Shown one piece after another: positions 1-4,947 of a stretch of 5,056 bases of DNA (the stretch's first letter is position 1; every line of letters begins with the position of its first letter). The notes beneath the pieces were generated by a model. The model searched no databases, was not told the origin of the DNA, and was given only the letters and a program-made list of their open reading frames with translations. The position numbers and the translations under genes were made by a program. The stretch is from Rubrivirga sp. (GTDB lineage: Bacteria; Bacteroidota; Rhodothermia; Rhodothermales; Rubricoccaceae). The stretch is taken from the NCBI GenBank assembly GCA_012269805.1, contig JAAXJP010000595.1, positions 1 to 5,056 on the forward strand. Reading direction: 5' to 3'.

Positions 1-1
1 G

Positions 2-571
2 CTCTCGTCCGGGTTCAACACGACCCTGACCCGGTCGATCACGGCGCCGACGGCCGGCTACGTGATCGCGATCGCCACCAGCGAGATGTCGACGTTCCAC
101 ACGGGCGGCTCGGATTCGCTGATCCAGTTCGCCGTCTCGCGCAGCTGCGCCGCGCCGAGCGCGCCGCCCGTCACGCAGCAGCAGAACACGCGGATCCCGG
201 GGGTCCTGCCGACCGGCACCTACACCGACATCATGTCGGTCCACGGCCTGTTCCAGGTCAACGCCGGCACGACCACGTTCTGCAGCGTCGTCCAGCTGAT
301 CGGCTCGACGGCCGGCTCGATCGACGACCAGAACCTGTCGCTGATCTTCGTCCCGACCCCCTACGGCGGCATCTCGTCGAACCTGATCGACCCGCCGGGC
401 GGCGACGAGTCGGGCGAGACGCCCACCGCCCCGCTGACCGCGGGCGACGTCGAGGCCGAGCGCGCCGCGTCGGAGCAGGCCAACGCGGACCGCGTCCGCG
501 CGGAGCTCGAGGAGATGGAGGCCCGTCTCGCCGAGATCGAGGCGCTCCTGGAGGGCGGCAACACCCGCTAG
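2..571 (+). CDS. Hypothetical protein, beta-rich domain plus C-terminal coiled coil (5' truncated)
   Basis: The frame is open to the left edge of the window. A GTG at position 62 could be read as a start, but the codons before it (translating as LSSGFNTTLTRSITAPTAGY) continue smoothly into the same domain, so 189 C-terminal residues of a longer protein are visible. Residues 1-130 alternate short hydrophobic and polar/Thr/Ser/Gly stretches, as in a beta-sandwich, and carry two cysteines (about 49 and 94) that could pair. A Pro/Gly/acidic linker (about 130-148) leads to a charged helix (about 149-184) with L169, M172, L176, I179 and L183 in 3-4 heptad spacing, so oligomerisation is likely. The fold pattern recalls trimeric jelly-roll surface domains, but that is only an impression; I recognise no named family. 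Of 189 codons, 187 end in G or C. The gene is convergent with the amidotransferase gene, 37 bp away. That it is a real gene is nearly certain; its function is unknown. Confidence 0.85.
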   Translation, partial: LSSGFNTTLTRSITAPTAGYVIAIATSEMSTFHTGGSDSLIQFAVSRSCAAPSAPPVTQQQNTRIPGVLPTGTYTDIMSVHGLFQVNAGTTTFCSVVQLIGSTAGSIDDQNLSLIFVPTPYGGISSNLIDPPGGDESGETPTAPLTAGDVEAERAASEQANADRVRAELEEMEARLAEIEALLEGGNTR

Positions 572-584
572 GCTCGTCCGCTCC

Positions 585-608
585 GCCCGCCTCGGCGCCG
601 AGGTGGGC
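585..608. terminator. Hairpin between convergent genes, putative bidirectional terminator
   Basis: Positions 585-594 pair with 599-608 around a GCGC tetraloop. The core, 590-603, is a perfect 14-bp palindrome, and one pair (589-604) is G-U on the plus-strand transcript, which becomes a C-A mismatch on the minus-strand transcript. The hairpin sits in the 37-bp gap between the stop codon at 569-571 and the opposing stop at 609-611, where both genes need to end transcription. No U-tract follows on either strand, so it is not a textbook intrinsic terminator. The structure is directly visible; the function is inferred from position. Confidence 0.55.
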
Positions 609-1388
609 CTAGCCGCCCGCGACGGGGTCGGCCGCCAGTCGGTCGGCCCCGTCGCGCGTCGCGAAGAGGAGGAGGAACCGGCGGAGGAGGTCGTCGGCGT
701 CGGGCGAGGGGCGGAGGCCGTCGATCACGGCCTGAAAAGTGGCCTCGTCCGCCATCTCGGCGGAGTGGGCGCGGTAGGCCAGGAGCCGCTGCCGCTCCGT
801 CTCCTCGTCGAGCTCGGAGTGGAACTGGGTCCCGTAGATCGGCGCGTCGCCGAGGCGGAAGGCCTGGTGCGGGGCGCGGTCGTTCGTGGCCAGCTCGACG
901 GCCCCGGCCGGGAGCCGGGCCACGCGGTCCTGGTGTCCCATCTGCGTCGCGAACCGCTCTGGGAGGGTGCCGAACAGGGGGTCCCGTCGGCCCGCTTCCG
1001 TGAGCGCCACGGCGTGCGTCCCCATCTCGGACCGGTCGGGGTCGTGGACCACCTCGCCGCCGAAGGCCCTCGCGAGAAACTGGTGCCCCCAGCATGACCC
1101 GAAAAGCGGGACGCCTCGGTCGGCGCAGGCGTGGCACAGGCCGATGAGGTCCGGGGTCCACTCGTAGGTCTTCGTGACCGAGTACGCGCCGGCCCCGCCG
1201 ATCATGACGGCGTCGGCGCCCTCGAGGAGGGCGGGGGAGAGGGCGTCGCGGAGCGCGTTGGTCAGGAGAAATGCGTCGGGGCCGAGGCCGCAGCGCGCGC
1301 GGAAGCTCTCCTGCTCCTCGCGGAGCACGGCGGCGTTCGTCCGGATCTGGACGAGGCGGACGCGGACGGCGGAGATCTCGGGGGCCAT
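609..1388 (-). CDS. Class I glutamine amidotransferase (GATase1-type), free-standing
   Basis: The product is 259 aa, starting at ATG 1388. The frame stays open upstream but only as antisense of msrA, and homology-like sequence begins at this ATG. The class I GATase triad is present: nucleophile Cys99 in GSCWGHQ (97-103), then His190 and Glu192 in GTQFHSE (186-192). An upstream glycine turn, IGGAGAYS (63-70), matches the loop seen in GuaA-type amidotransferase domains. In the family these residues remove ammonia from glutamine or cleave gamma-glutamyl bonds. There is no signal peptide, so it should be cytoplasmic. No synthetase domain is fused and no biosynthetic partner lies nearby, so the acceptor is unknown; gamma-glutamyl peptide hydrolysis is an alternative. 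The usual Pro of QFHPE is Ser191. A tail of about 60 residues (200-259), rich in Arg and acidic residues, follows the core. No Shine-Dalgarno sequence precedes the start. The family assignment is firm; the substrate is not known. Confidence 0.9.
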   Translation of the reverse strand: MAPEISAVRVRLVQIRTNAAVLREEQESFRARCGLGPDAFLLTNALRDALSPALLEGADAVMIGGAGAYSVTKTYEWTPDLIGLCHACADRGVPLFGSCWGHQFLARAFGGEVVHDPDRSEMGTHAVALTEAGRRDPLFGTLPERFATQMGHQDRVARLPAGAVELATNDRAPHQAFRLGDAPIYGTQFHSELDEETERQRLLAYRAHSAEMADEATFQAVIDGLRPSPDADDLLRRFLLLFATRDGADRLAADPVAGG

Positions 1389-1490
1389 GTCGCGGGCGGG
1401 TCTGCGGCGTGGGAAGATCGCCAGAGTACGGATCGGGGCCGGAGCCGCGTCTGGGCCTCCCCGTTCCACACGCTCCCCACTCCTACTCCC
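1389..1490. promoter_or_regulatory. Divergent intergenic region between amidotransferase and msrA
   Basis: These 102 bp separate the two divergent start codons, so they must hold the promoters of both genes unless transcription arrives from further away. I saw no confident TAnnTTTG/TTG pair on either strand. The best minus-strand candidate is TACTCTGG (near 1424-1431) and the plus-strand candidates are weaker. No Shine-Dalgarno sequence is visible before either ATG. The regulatory role follows from gene arrangement only. Confidence 0.35.
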
Positions 1491-2036
1491 ATGGCACAGA
1501 CGGAATCCATCGTCCTCGGCGGCGGCTGCTTCTGGTGCGTCGAGGCGGTGATGAAGCCGCTCCGCGGCGTCGAGCGCGTCGTCTCCGGCTACGCCAACGG
1601 CCACGTCCAGAACCCGACCTACCGCGAGGTGTGTTCGGGCCGGACGGGCCACGCCGAGGTCGTCGAGGTCACGTACGACCCCGACGTGATCTCGCTCCAC
1701 GACCTCTTGACGGTCTTCCTCACGACGCACGACCCGACCACCCTCAACCGCCAGGGCGCCGACGTGGGGACGCAGTACCGCTCGGGCGTGTACACCACGA
1801 GCGACGCACAGCGCGAGCAAGCCGAGGCCGTCGTCCGCGAGGTGTCCGACGCTGGGATCTACGACGCCCCGATCGTAACCGAAATCGAGCCGCTCGACAC
1901 GTTCTATCCGGCCGAGGCCTACCACCAGGACTACTTCGCTCGGAACCCGGCTCAACCGTACTGCCAGGCCGTCATCGCCCCGAAGGTGTCAAAGCTCCGC
2001 AAGCTCTACCTGGACAAGCTGGCGCCGGCGGCCTGA
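1491..2036 (+). CDS. msrA: Peptide-methionine (S)-S-oxide reductase MsrA
   Basis: The product is 181 aa, a normal length for single-domain MsrA. It reduces the S form of methionine sulfoxide in oxidised proteins and free methionine, using thioredoxin for recycling. The catalytic motif is at the N-terminus: GGGCFWCVE (10-18), with nucleophile Cys13 and a second Cys at 16. Other family signatures are SGYANG (32-37), TGHAEVVEV (52-60), the DPTT...GTQYRS segment (81-98) and AYHQDYF (143-149). Cys158 in NPAQPYC (152-158) sits where many MsrA proteins have the recycling cysteine. ATG 1491 is chosen because the catalytic motif begins about ten residues later; the longer frame upstream is antisense to the amidotransferase gene. 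There is no signal peptide, so it is cytoplasmic. No msrB is fused or adjacent. GC3 is 93% (13 of 181 codons end in A/T). It appears to be transcribed alone, divergent from the amidotransferase. Confidence 0.97.
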   Translation: MAQTESIVLGGGCFWCVEAVMKPLRGVERVVSGYANGHVQNPTYREVCSGRTGHAEVVEVTYDPDVISLHDLLTVFLTTHDPTTLNRQGADVGTQYRSGVYTTSDAQREQAEAVVREVSDAGIYDAPIVTEIEPLDTFYPAEAYHQDYFARNPAQPYCQAVIAPKVSKLRKLYLDKLAPAA

Positions 2037-2052
2037 CGGCTGGCGCCCGTCT

Positions 2053-2080
2053 CGGCCTCGGCGACCGGCCCCCGAGGCCG
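2053..2080 (+). terminator. GC-rich hairpin downstream of msrA
   Basis: CGGCCTCGG (2053-2061) pairs perfectly with CCGAGGCCG (2072-2080) around a 10-nt loop. It begins 16 bases after the msrA stop, a usual place for a transcript end, and is followed by other GC-rich inverted sequence. No T-run follows, so termination is inferred from position; it may instead protect the mRNA 3' end. Confidence 0.4.
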
Positions 2081-2105
2081 GCGAAGCGGACGTGAAAGGG
2101 GGCCG

Positions 2106-2119
2106 GGGCCGGCCGGCCC
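2106..2119. repeat. Perfect 14-bp GC palindrome upstream of tRNA-Asn promoter
   Basis: GGGCCGGCCGGCCC is identical to its reverse complement. It lies 2 bp before the TTG box of the tRNA-Asn promoter candidate and 25 bp after the msrA-proximal hairpin. It could be part of the msrA transcript end or simply a by-product of local GGCC-rich composition. No function is claimed. Confidence 0.5.
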
Positions 2120-2121
2120 GA

Positions 2122-2153
2122 TTGCGCGGCGGCCTGCCCCGGTTCTACCTTCG
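2122..2153 (+). promoter_or_regulatory. Putative Bacteroidota-type promoter of tRNA-Asn
   Basis: TTG at 2122-2124 (-33 box) and TACCTTCG at 2146-2153 (-7 box, consensus TAnnTTTG with one mismatch) are separated by 21 bp, which fits the spacing known for Bacteroidota primary sigma factors. Transcription would start a few bases further on, giving a leader of about 25 nt before the tRNA. The tRNA-Leu gene in this window has a nearly identical arrangement, which strengthens the call. Confidence 0.6.
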
Positions 2154-2183
2154 TGCCGCCTCCCGCCCGACGGGACGCTCTTC

Positions 2184-2255
2184 GGGTCAGTAGCTCAGTG
2201 GTAGAGCATCCGGCTGTTAACCGGACGGTCGTAGGTTCAAATCCTACCTGGCCCG
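2184..2255 (+). tRNA. tRNA-Asn (anticodon GTT)
   Basis: This is a complete 72-nt cloverleaf. The acceptor stem is GGGTCAG (2184-2190) with CTGGCCC (2248-2254), including one G-U pair. The D-stem is GCTC/GAGC. The anticodon stem TCCGG/CCGGA encloses loop CTGTTAA, with anticodon GTT at 2216-2218, reading AAC and AAU. The T-arm is GTAGG-TTCAAAT-CCTAC. The discriminator base is G2255, as usual for tRNA-Asn. The 3' CCA is not encoded, so it must be added by a nucleotidyltransferase. The gene stands alone between a promoter candidate and an intrinsic terminator. Confidence 0.97.
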
Positions 2256-2261
2256 CATCGC

Positions 2262-2290
2262 ACGCCCTTCCCGCATCGGGAAGGGCGTTT
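2262..2290 (+). terminator. Intrinsic terminator of tRNA-Asn
   Basis: ACGCCCTTCCCG (2262-2273) pairs fully with CGGGAAGGGCGT (2277-2288) across a CAT loop, and the 3' arm runs into TTT (2288-2290) and a TTATT a few bases later. It starts 7 bases after the tRNA. It is the only classic hairpin-plus-T structure in the window. Confidence 0.85.
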
Positions 2291-2391
2291 CGCGTTATTC
2301 GAAGGTGCGGAGTGGGAGGAGGCGTGACGGGTCGGTAGGCCCATCCGTATTCCTCCCCTCCGCGGGAACGGTCTGTTACGGGTCTCGATTC

Positions 2392-2676
2392 ATGGGAAAG
2401 GGCGCACTCCGATCCCTCATGCCGCACACTCCCACCACACCGCCGACCGGTCGTCGCCATCCCGCGCCATGGGTCCGGTCGGTCCTCGGGGATCAACTGT
2501 CGGCCCGCAGTGAGCTCCGGGGATTGCGCCTGACTGGGCACGTCAGCCTGATGTGGTGGGCGTTCGGGCTGACGCCGACTGCGCGGCGCCGGGCGGGCCT
2601 GTTCCGCGAGGCCATTCGCGACAGCCGAGGCGTGCGGTTCGCGTTCGCGAGGGCTCGGGAGTACGCTGCGATCTAG
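2392..2676 (+). CDS. Small hypothetical protein, 94 aa, uncertain
   Basis: An ORF lies between the tRNA-Asn terminator and the convergent peptidase gene. ATG 2392 gives 94 aa, ATG 2419 gives 85 aa and a GTG at 2305 would give 123 aa; no Shine-Dalgarno sequence or promoter box decides between them. Seen from ATG 2419, GC by codon position is roughly 69%, 65% and 81%, a coding-like gradient but much weaker than msrA (93% at position 3) or the first gene (99%). The product is basic, with a Pro/Thr/His-rich start and a C-terminal part with helical character (LMWWAFGL near 53-60 followed by an Arg/Ala-rich stretch). There is no signal peptide and I recognise no family. Its TAG stop shares the CTAG palindrome with the stop of the opposing peptidase gene. 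If it is not a gene, 2291-2672 is 382 bp of non-coding sequence with no other feature I can see. Confidence 0.4.
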   Translation: MGKGALRSLMPHTPTTPPTGRRHPAPWVRSVLGDQLSARSELRGLRLTGHVSLMWWAFGLTPTARRRAGLFREAIRDSRGVRFAFARAREYAAI

Positions 2677-4712
2677 CGGCCTGAACCGGTGTCCTCCGCC
2701 CCGGTCACTGGCTCCTCGGGCTCCCAGACGTCGTTCGTCGGGTCGGCGTCGAAGATGTACCCGTCGGGGTCGAGTTCGACGCGGGCGACCTCTCCCGCTG
2801 GAAAGCGGAGGGTGGCCTCTACGGCGCCCCCGAGCCACGTCTCGACGGGCACTCGTTCGTCAACGGTGTTCCCGTCGGCGTACGTCACGCGCGCCACGGC
2901 GGGCATCGGCGCCATCCCGCCGTCGACGATCCGGACGACGACCTCTGCCCCGGGGCCCGACGTGACCGTCGCGATGCCGTGATCGACCGTCCACGTGTCG
3001 AAGAACGTCGGGGTCCAAAACCAGTCGAGGTCCTCGCCGAGGCCGTCCTCCATCGACTGGAAAAAGTCGTAGGGGTAGGGGTGGGCGCCGCGCCATGCGC
3101 GCCCGTAGTCGCGGAGGGCCTCGAACAAGGCGGCGTCGCCGAACAGCCCCCGGAGGGCGTGGAGCGCGACTGCCGGTGTCGAGTATGAGGCCACGCCCCG
3201 CGCGGCCCCCCCGACCGGGTCCACCTGCCGGGTCCCGCCCCCGACGGGGAATCGATCATTGTGGCGCATGGGCGGGACGGCGTAGCCGGTCCCCGCGAGG
3301 AGGTAGTGCGACTGGCGGCGGCGGTCCCACGCGTCGATCCGCTCGCGATCGGGGGCCGACCCGTCCCAGAAGGCGTCGACCCCCTCGTTCGTGAGGAAGG
3401 ACGTGAGGCCCTCGTCCATCCAGGTGTACGCCTTCTCGTTCGATCCGACCATCATCGGATACCACATGTGGGCGATCTCGTGATAGGTCACGGAAAACAG
3501 CGACGGGTCCGTCCGGTCGCCCCCGATGAGGGTCATCATGGGGTACTCCATGCCGCCGCCGATGACGCCCTCGACCGCCGTCATGTGGGGCCAGGGGTAC
3601 GGCCAGAGGATCTCCGACAGATGCTCGATGGAGAACGCCGCGAACTCGGCCGAGCGCGCCCACGCGGCGGTGCCGGGCCGGTAGAAGCTGTTGATGAGGA
3701 CGGCGTCGCCAGCGGTCCCGTCCCCGTCCCGGTCGACGAGCGCGCGCGTCGCGTCCCAGACGTAGGAGGCCGAGGCGGAGAGGGCCACGTCGCGGACGTC
3801 TTCGGCCTCGAAACGCCACACCCGGCGGCCGTCGAGCGCCGGGGCGAGGGCGGCCGCCCGATCGGCCTCGGTCACCACGCGGACGACCCCGTCGCCAGCG
3901 AGCGCCGCGTCGAGCCGCTCTCGGGTCTGCGGGGTGTACACCTGATCGGCGTTGACGAGCCGGCCAGTGCCGTAGACGAGCATGTCGGCGGGGGCGTCGA
4001 ACTCGACCGAGAAGTCGCCGAACTCGAGGTAATGCTCACCCATGCCCAGGTACGGGTCGGTGTGCCACCCGTAGACGTCGTCGTAGACGGCGACGGTCGG
4101 ATACCAGTACCCGAGGTAGTAGACGTCGCCGTCGGTGCCCTGCCGGAACGTCCCGCCTGCGGGAGGGACGGTGTATTCCCAGTCGACGTCGATCGTCGCG
4201 GTCTCTCCTGACGCGAGCGGCTCCTGGAGGCCGACGGTCATGACGGTCCCGAAGATAGCGTACTGGCCCGGTTCGACGGTCCCCTGGTAGGCCCCGGGGG
4301 TGTCAGGGTCCGTCACGTCGCTGTACACCGACCCGTTGACCGAAAAGTCGCGTAGGGCCATCCCTCCGGTCACGGCCACGGGCCGGTTCCTCTGGACCCC
4401 CGGCGCGTGGACGTTCTGGCGCAACTTGAGCACCAGGAAGGAGAGGTCGTCTGGCGACTCGTTCGTGTACGTGATCGTCCCGGAGCCGGTGACCCGGTCG
4501 GTGTCGACGTCGAGGCGGGCGGACAGGTCGTAGTCCGCGCGGTTCTGCCAGTAGGACGGGCCGGGGCTTCCGCTGAGCGTCCGGGTCCCCTCAGCGATGG
4601 CGCGCTGGTACGGCGGCGGCGGGGTCACGGGGTAGGGGAGGACACGCTGTGCGGCGGGCGCGACCGACAGGCCGAGGGCGAGGAGGACGAGGATCAGGGA
4701 GCGGAACGGCAT
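2673..4712 (-). CDS. Secreted M1-family zinc metallopeptidase
   Basis: The product is 679 aa. The N-terminus (1-22) is a Sec signal peptide: MPFR, a Leu-rich core, then APAAQ, with likely signal peptidase I cleavage near 20-22 and no lipobox Cys. Residues about 55-260 form the beta-rich M1 N-terminal domain and about 355-580 the thermolysin-like catalytic domain. The zinc site is complete: HEIAH (411-415) with Glu434 in WMDEG exactly 18 residues after the second His, matching HExxH-x18-E. GGGMEY (385-390) corresponds to the GxMEN exopeptidase motif that binds the substrate N-terminus. Tyr510 in SYSTP is the likely transition-state Tyr. A short beta domain (about 585-655) ends the protein; the large helical ERAP1-type C-terminal domain is absent, and no sorting or anchor domain is seen. 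A D-R-D-G-D-G loop (327-332) looks like a calcium-binding loop. The expected role is aminopeptidase cleavage of peptides in the periplasm or outside the cell. It is divergent from tRNA-Leu and convergent with the small ORF. Confidence 0.95.
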   Translation of the reverse strand: MPFRSLILVLLALGLSVAPAAQRVLPYPVTPPPPYQRAIAEGTRTLSGSPGPSYWQNRADYDLSARLDVDTDRVTGSGTITYTNESPDDLSFLVLKLRQNVHAPGVQRNRPVAVTGGMALRDFSVNGSVYSDVTDPDTPGAYQGTVEPGQYAIFGTVMTVGLQEPLASGETATIDVDWEYTVPPAGGTFRQGTDGDVYYLGYWYPTVAVYDDVYGWHTDPYLGMGEHYLEFGDFSVEFDAPADMLVYGTGRLVNADQVYTPQTRERLDAALAGDGVVRVVTEADRAAALAPALDGRRVWRFEAEDVRDVALSASASYVWDATRALVDRDGDGTAGDAVLINSFYRPGTAAWARSAEFAAFSIEHLSEILWPYPWPHMTAVEGVIGGGMEYPMMTLIGGDRTDPSLFSVTYHEIAHMWYPMMVGSNEKAYTWMDEGLTSFLTNEGVDAFWDGSAPDRERIDAWDRRRQSHYLLAGTGYAVPPMRHNDRFPVGGGTRQVDPVGGAARGVASYSTPAVALHALRGLFGDAALFEALRDYGRAWRGAHPYPYDFFQSMEDGLGEDLDWFWTPTFFDTWTVDHGIATVTSGPGAEVVVRIVDGGMAPMPAVARVTYADGNTVDERVPVETWLGGAVEATLRFPAGEVARVELDPDGYIFDADPTNDVWEPEEPVTGAEDTGSGR

Positions 4713-4791
4713 GGGGGCTGAGGTGGGGCCAGACGACCAACGGGGCCAGCGCGACCGTTCGCGCCGCCACCCCCACCGGCGCGTGGGAGCG

Positions 4792-4813
4792 GGTGGAGAC
4801 GCGGTGGAGACGG
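4792..4813. repeat. Two tandem 11-bp copies in the peptidase/tRNA-Leu intergenic region
   Basis: GGTGGAGACGC (4792-4802) is followed directly by GGTGGAGACGG (4803-4813), differing only at the last base. The pair sits about 80 bp upstream of the peptidase start and 8 bp before the -33 box of the tRNA-Leu promoter candidate. Direct repeats at one-helical-turn spacing can be regulator sites, but two short GC-rich copies may also arise by chance slippage. Confidence 0.4.
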
Positions 4814-4821
4814 GTCCGCCG

Positions 4822-4853
4822 CTGGTGGGAGGGCCCGCCTCGGGCTACCTTTC
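4822..4853 (+). promoter_or_regulatory. Putative promoter of tRNA-Leu
   Basis: CTG at 4822-4824 and TACCTTTC at 4846-4853 (consensus TAnnTTTG with one mismatch at the last base) are separated by 21 bp, the same spacing as the tRNA-Asn promoter candidate, and the -7 box begins with the same TACCTT. The tRNA starts 10 bases after the box, so the primary transcript would have only a few extra bases at its 5' end. Confidence 0.55.
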
Positions 4854-4863
4854 GCGTCCCTGA

Positions 4864-4947
4864 GCCCGAGTGGCGGAATTGGTAGACGCGCACGATTCAG
4901 GGTCGTGTTCCCTTACGGGAGTGCTGGTTCGATTCCAGTCTCGGGCA
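4864..4947 (+). tRNA. tRNA-Leu (anticodon CAG)
   Basis: This is a complete 84-nt class II tRNA with a long variable arm. The acceptor stem is GCCCGAG (4864-4870) with CTCGGGC (4940-4946), discriminator A4947. The anticodon stem CACGA/TCGTG encloses loop TTCAGGG, with anticodon CAG at 4898-4900, reading CUG, a heavily used Leu codon in this window. The variable arm has stem TCCC (4909-4912) with GGGA (4917-4920). The T-arm is GCTGG-TTCGATT-CCAGT, closed by one G-U pair. The 3' CCA is not encoded (CCC follows A73). No terminator can be seen because the sequence becomes low-complexity G immediately after it. Confidence 0.97.

Noticed and set aside
568..1161. Minus-strand 197-aa Pro/Arg-rich ORF
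   Set aside because: It is an out-of-frame shadow of the amidotransferase gene with the Pro/Arg composition expected of such frames in high-GC DNA.
1389..1955. Possible 189-residue N-terminal extension of the amidotransferase
   Set aside because: The extension is exactly antisense to msrA and has no recognisable motif; the amidotransferase-like sequence begins at ATG 1388.
2153..2338. Plus-strand 61-aa ORF containing SSVVEHPAVNRTVVGSNPT
   Set aside because: It is translation through the tRNA-Asn gene; SSVVE...VVGSNPT is a well-known false protein produced from tRNA sequences.
2184..2676. Integrated element at tRNA-Asn
   Set aside because: No integrase, no duplicated tRNA 3' end and an intact terminator right after the tRNA; only the mild composition shift remains.
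1972..2838. Minus-strand 288-aa ORF containing VGFEPTTVRLTAGCSTTELL
   Set aside because: That segment is the antisense translation of the tRNA, another classic false protein, and the ORF also runs antisense to msrA and through the peptidase gene in another frame.
3261..4211. Plus-strand 316-aa ORF
   Set aside because: It is a high-GC shadow on the opposite strand of the M1 peptidase, whose catalytic motifs prove the minus strand is coding.
4591..4893. Minus-strand 100-aa ORF spanning the peptidase start and tRNA-Leu
   Set aside because: It runs antisense through the tRNA and out of frame over the peptidase signal peptide; no independent coding evidence.
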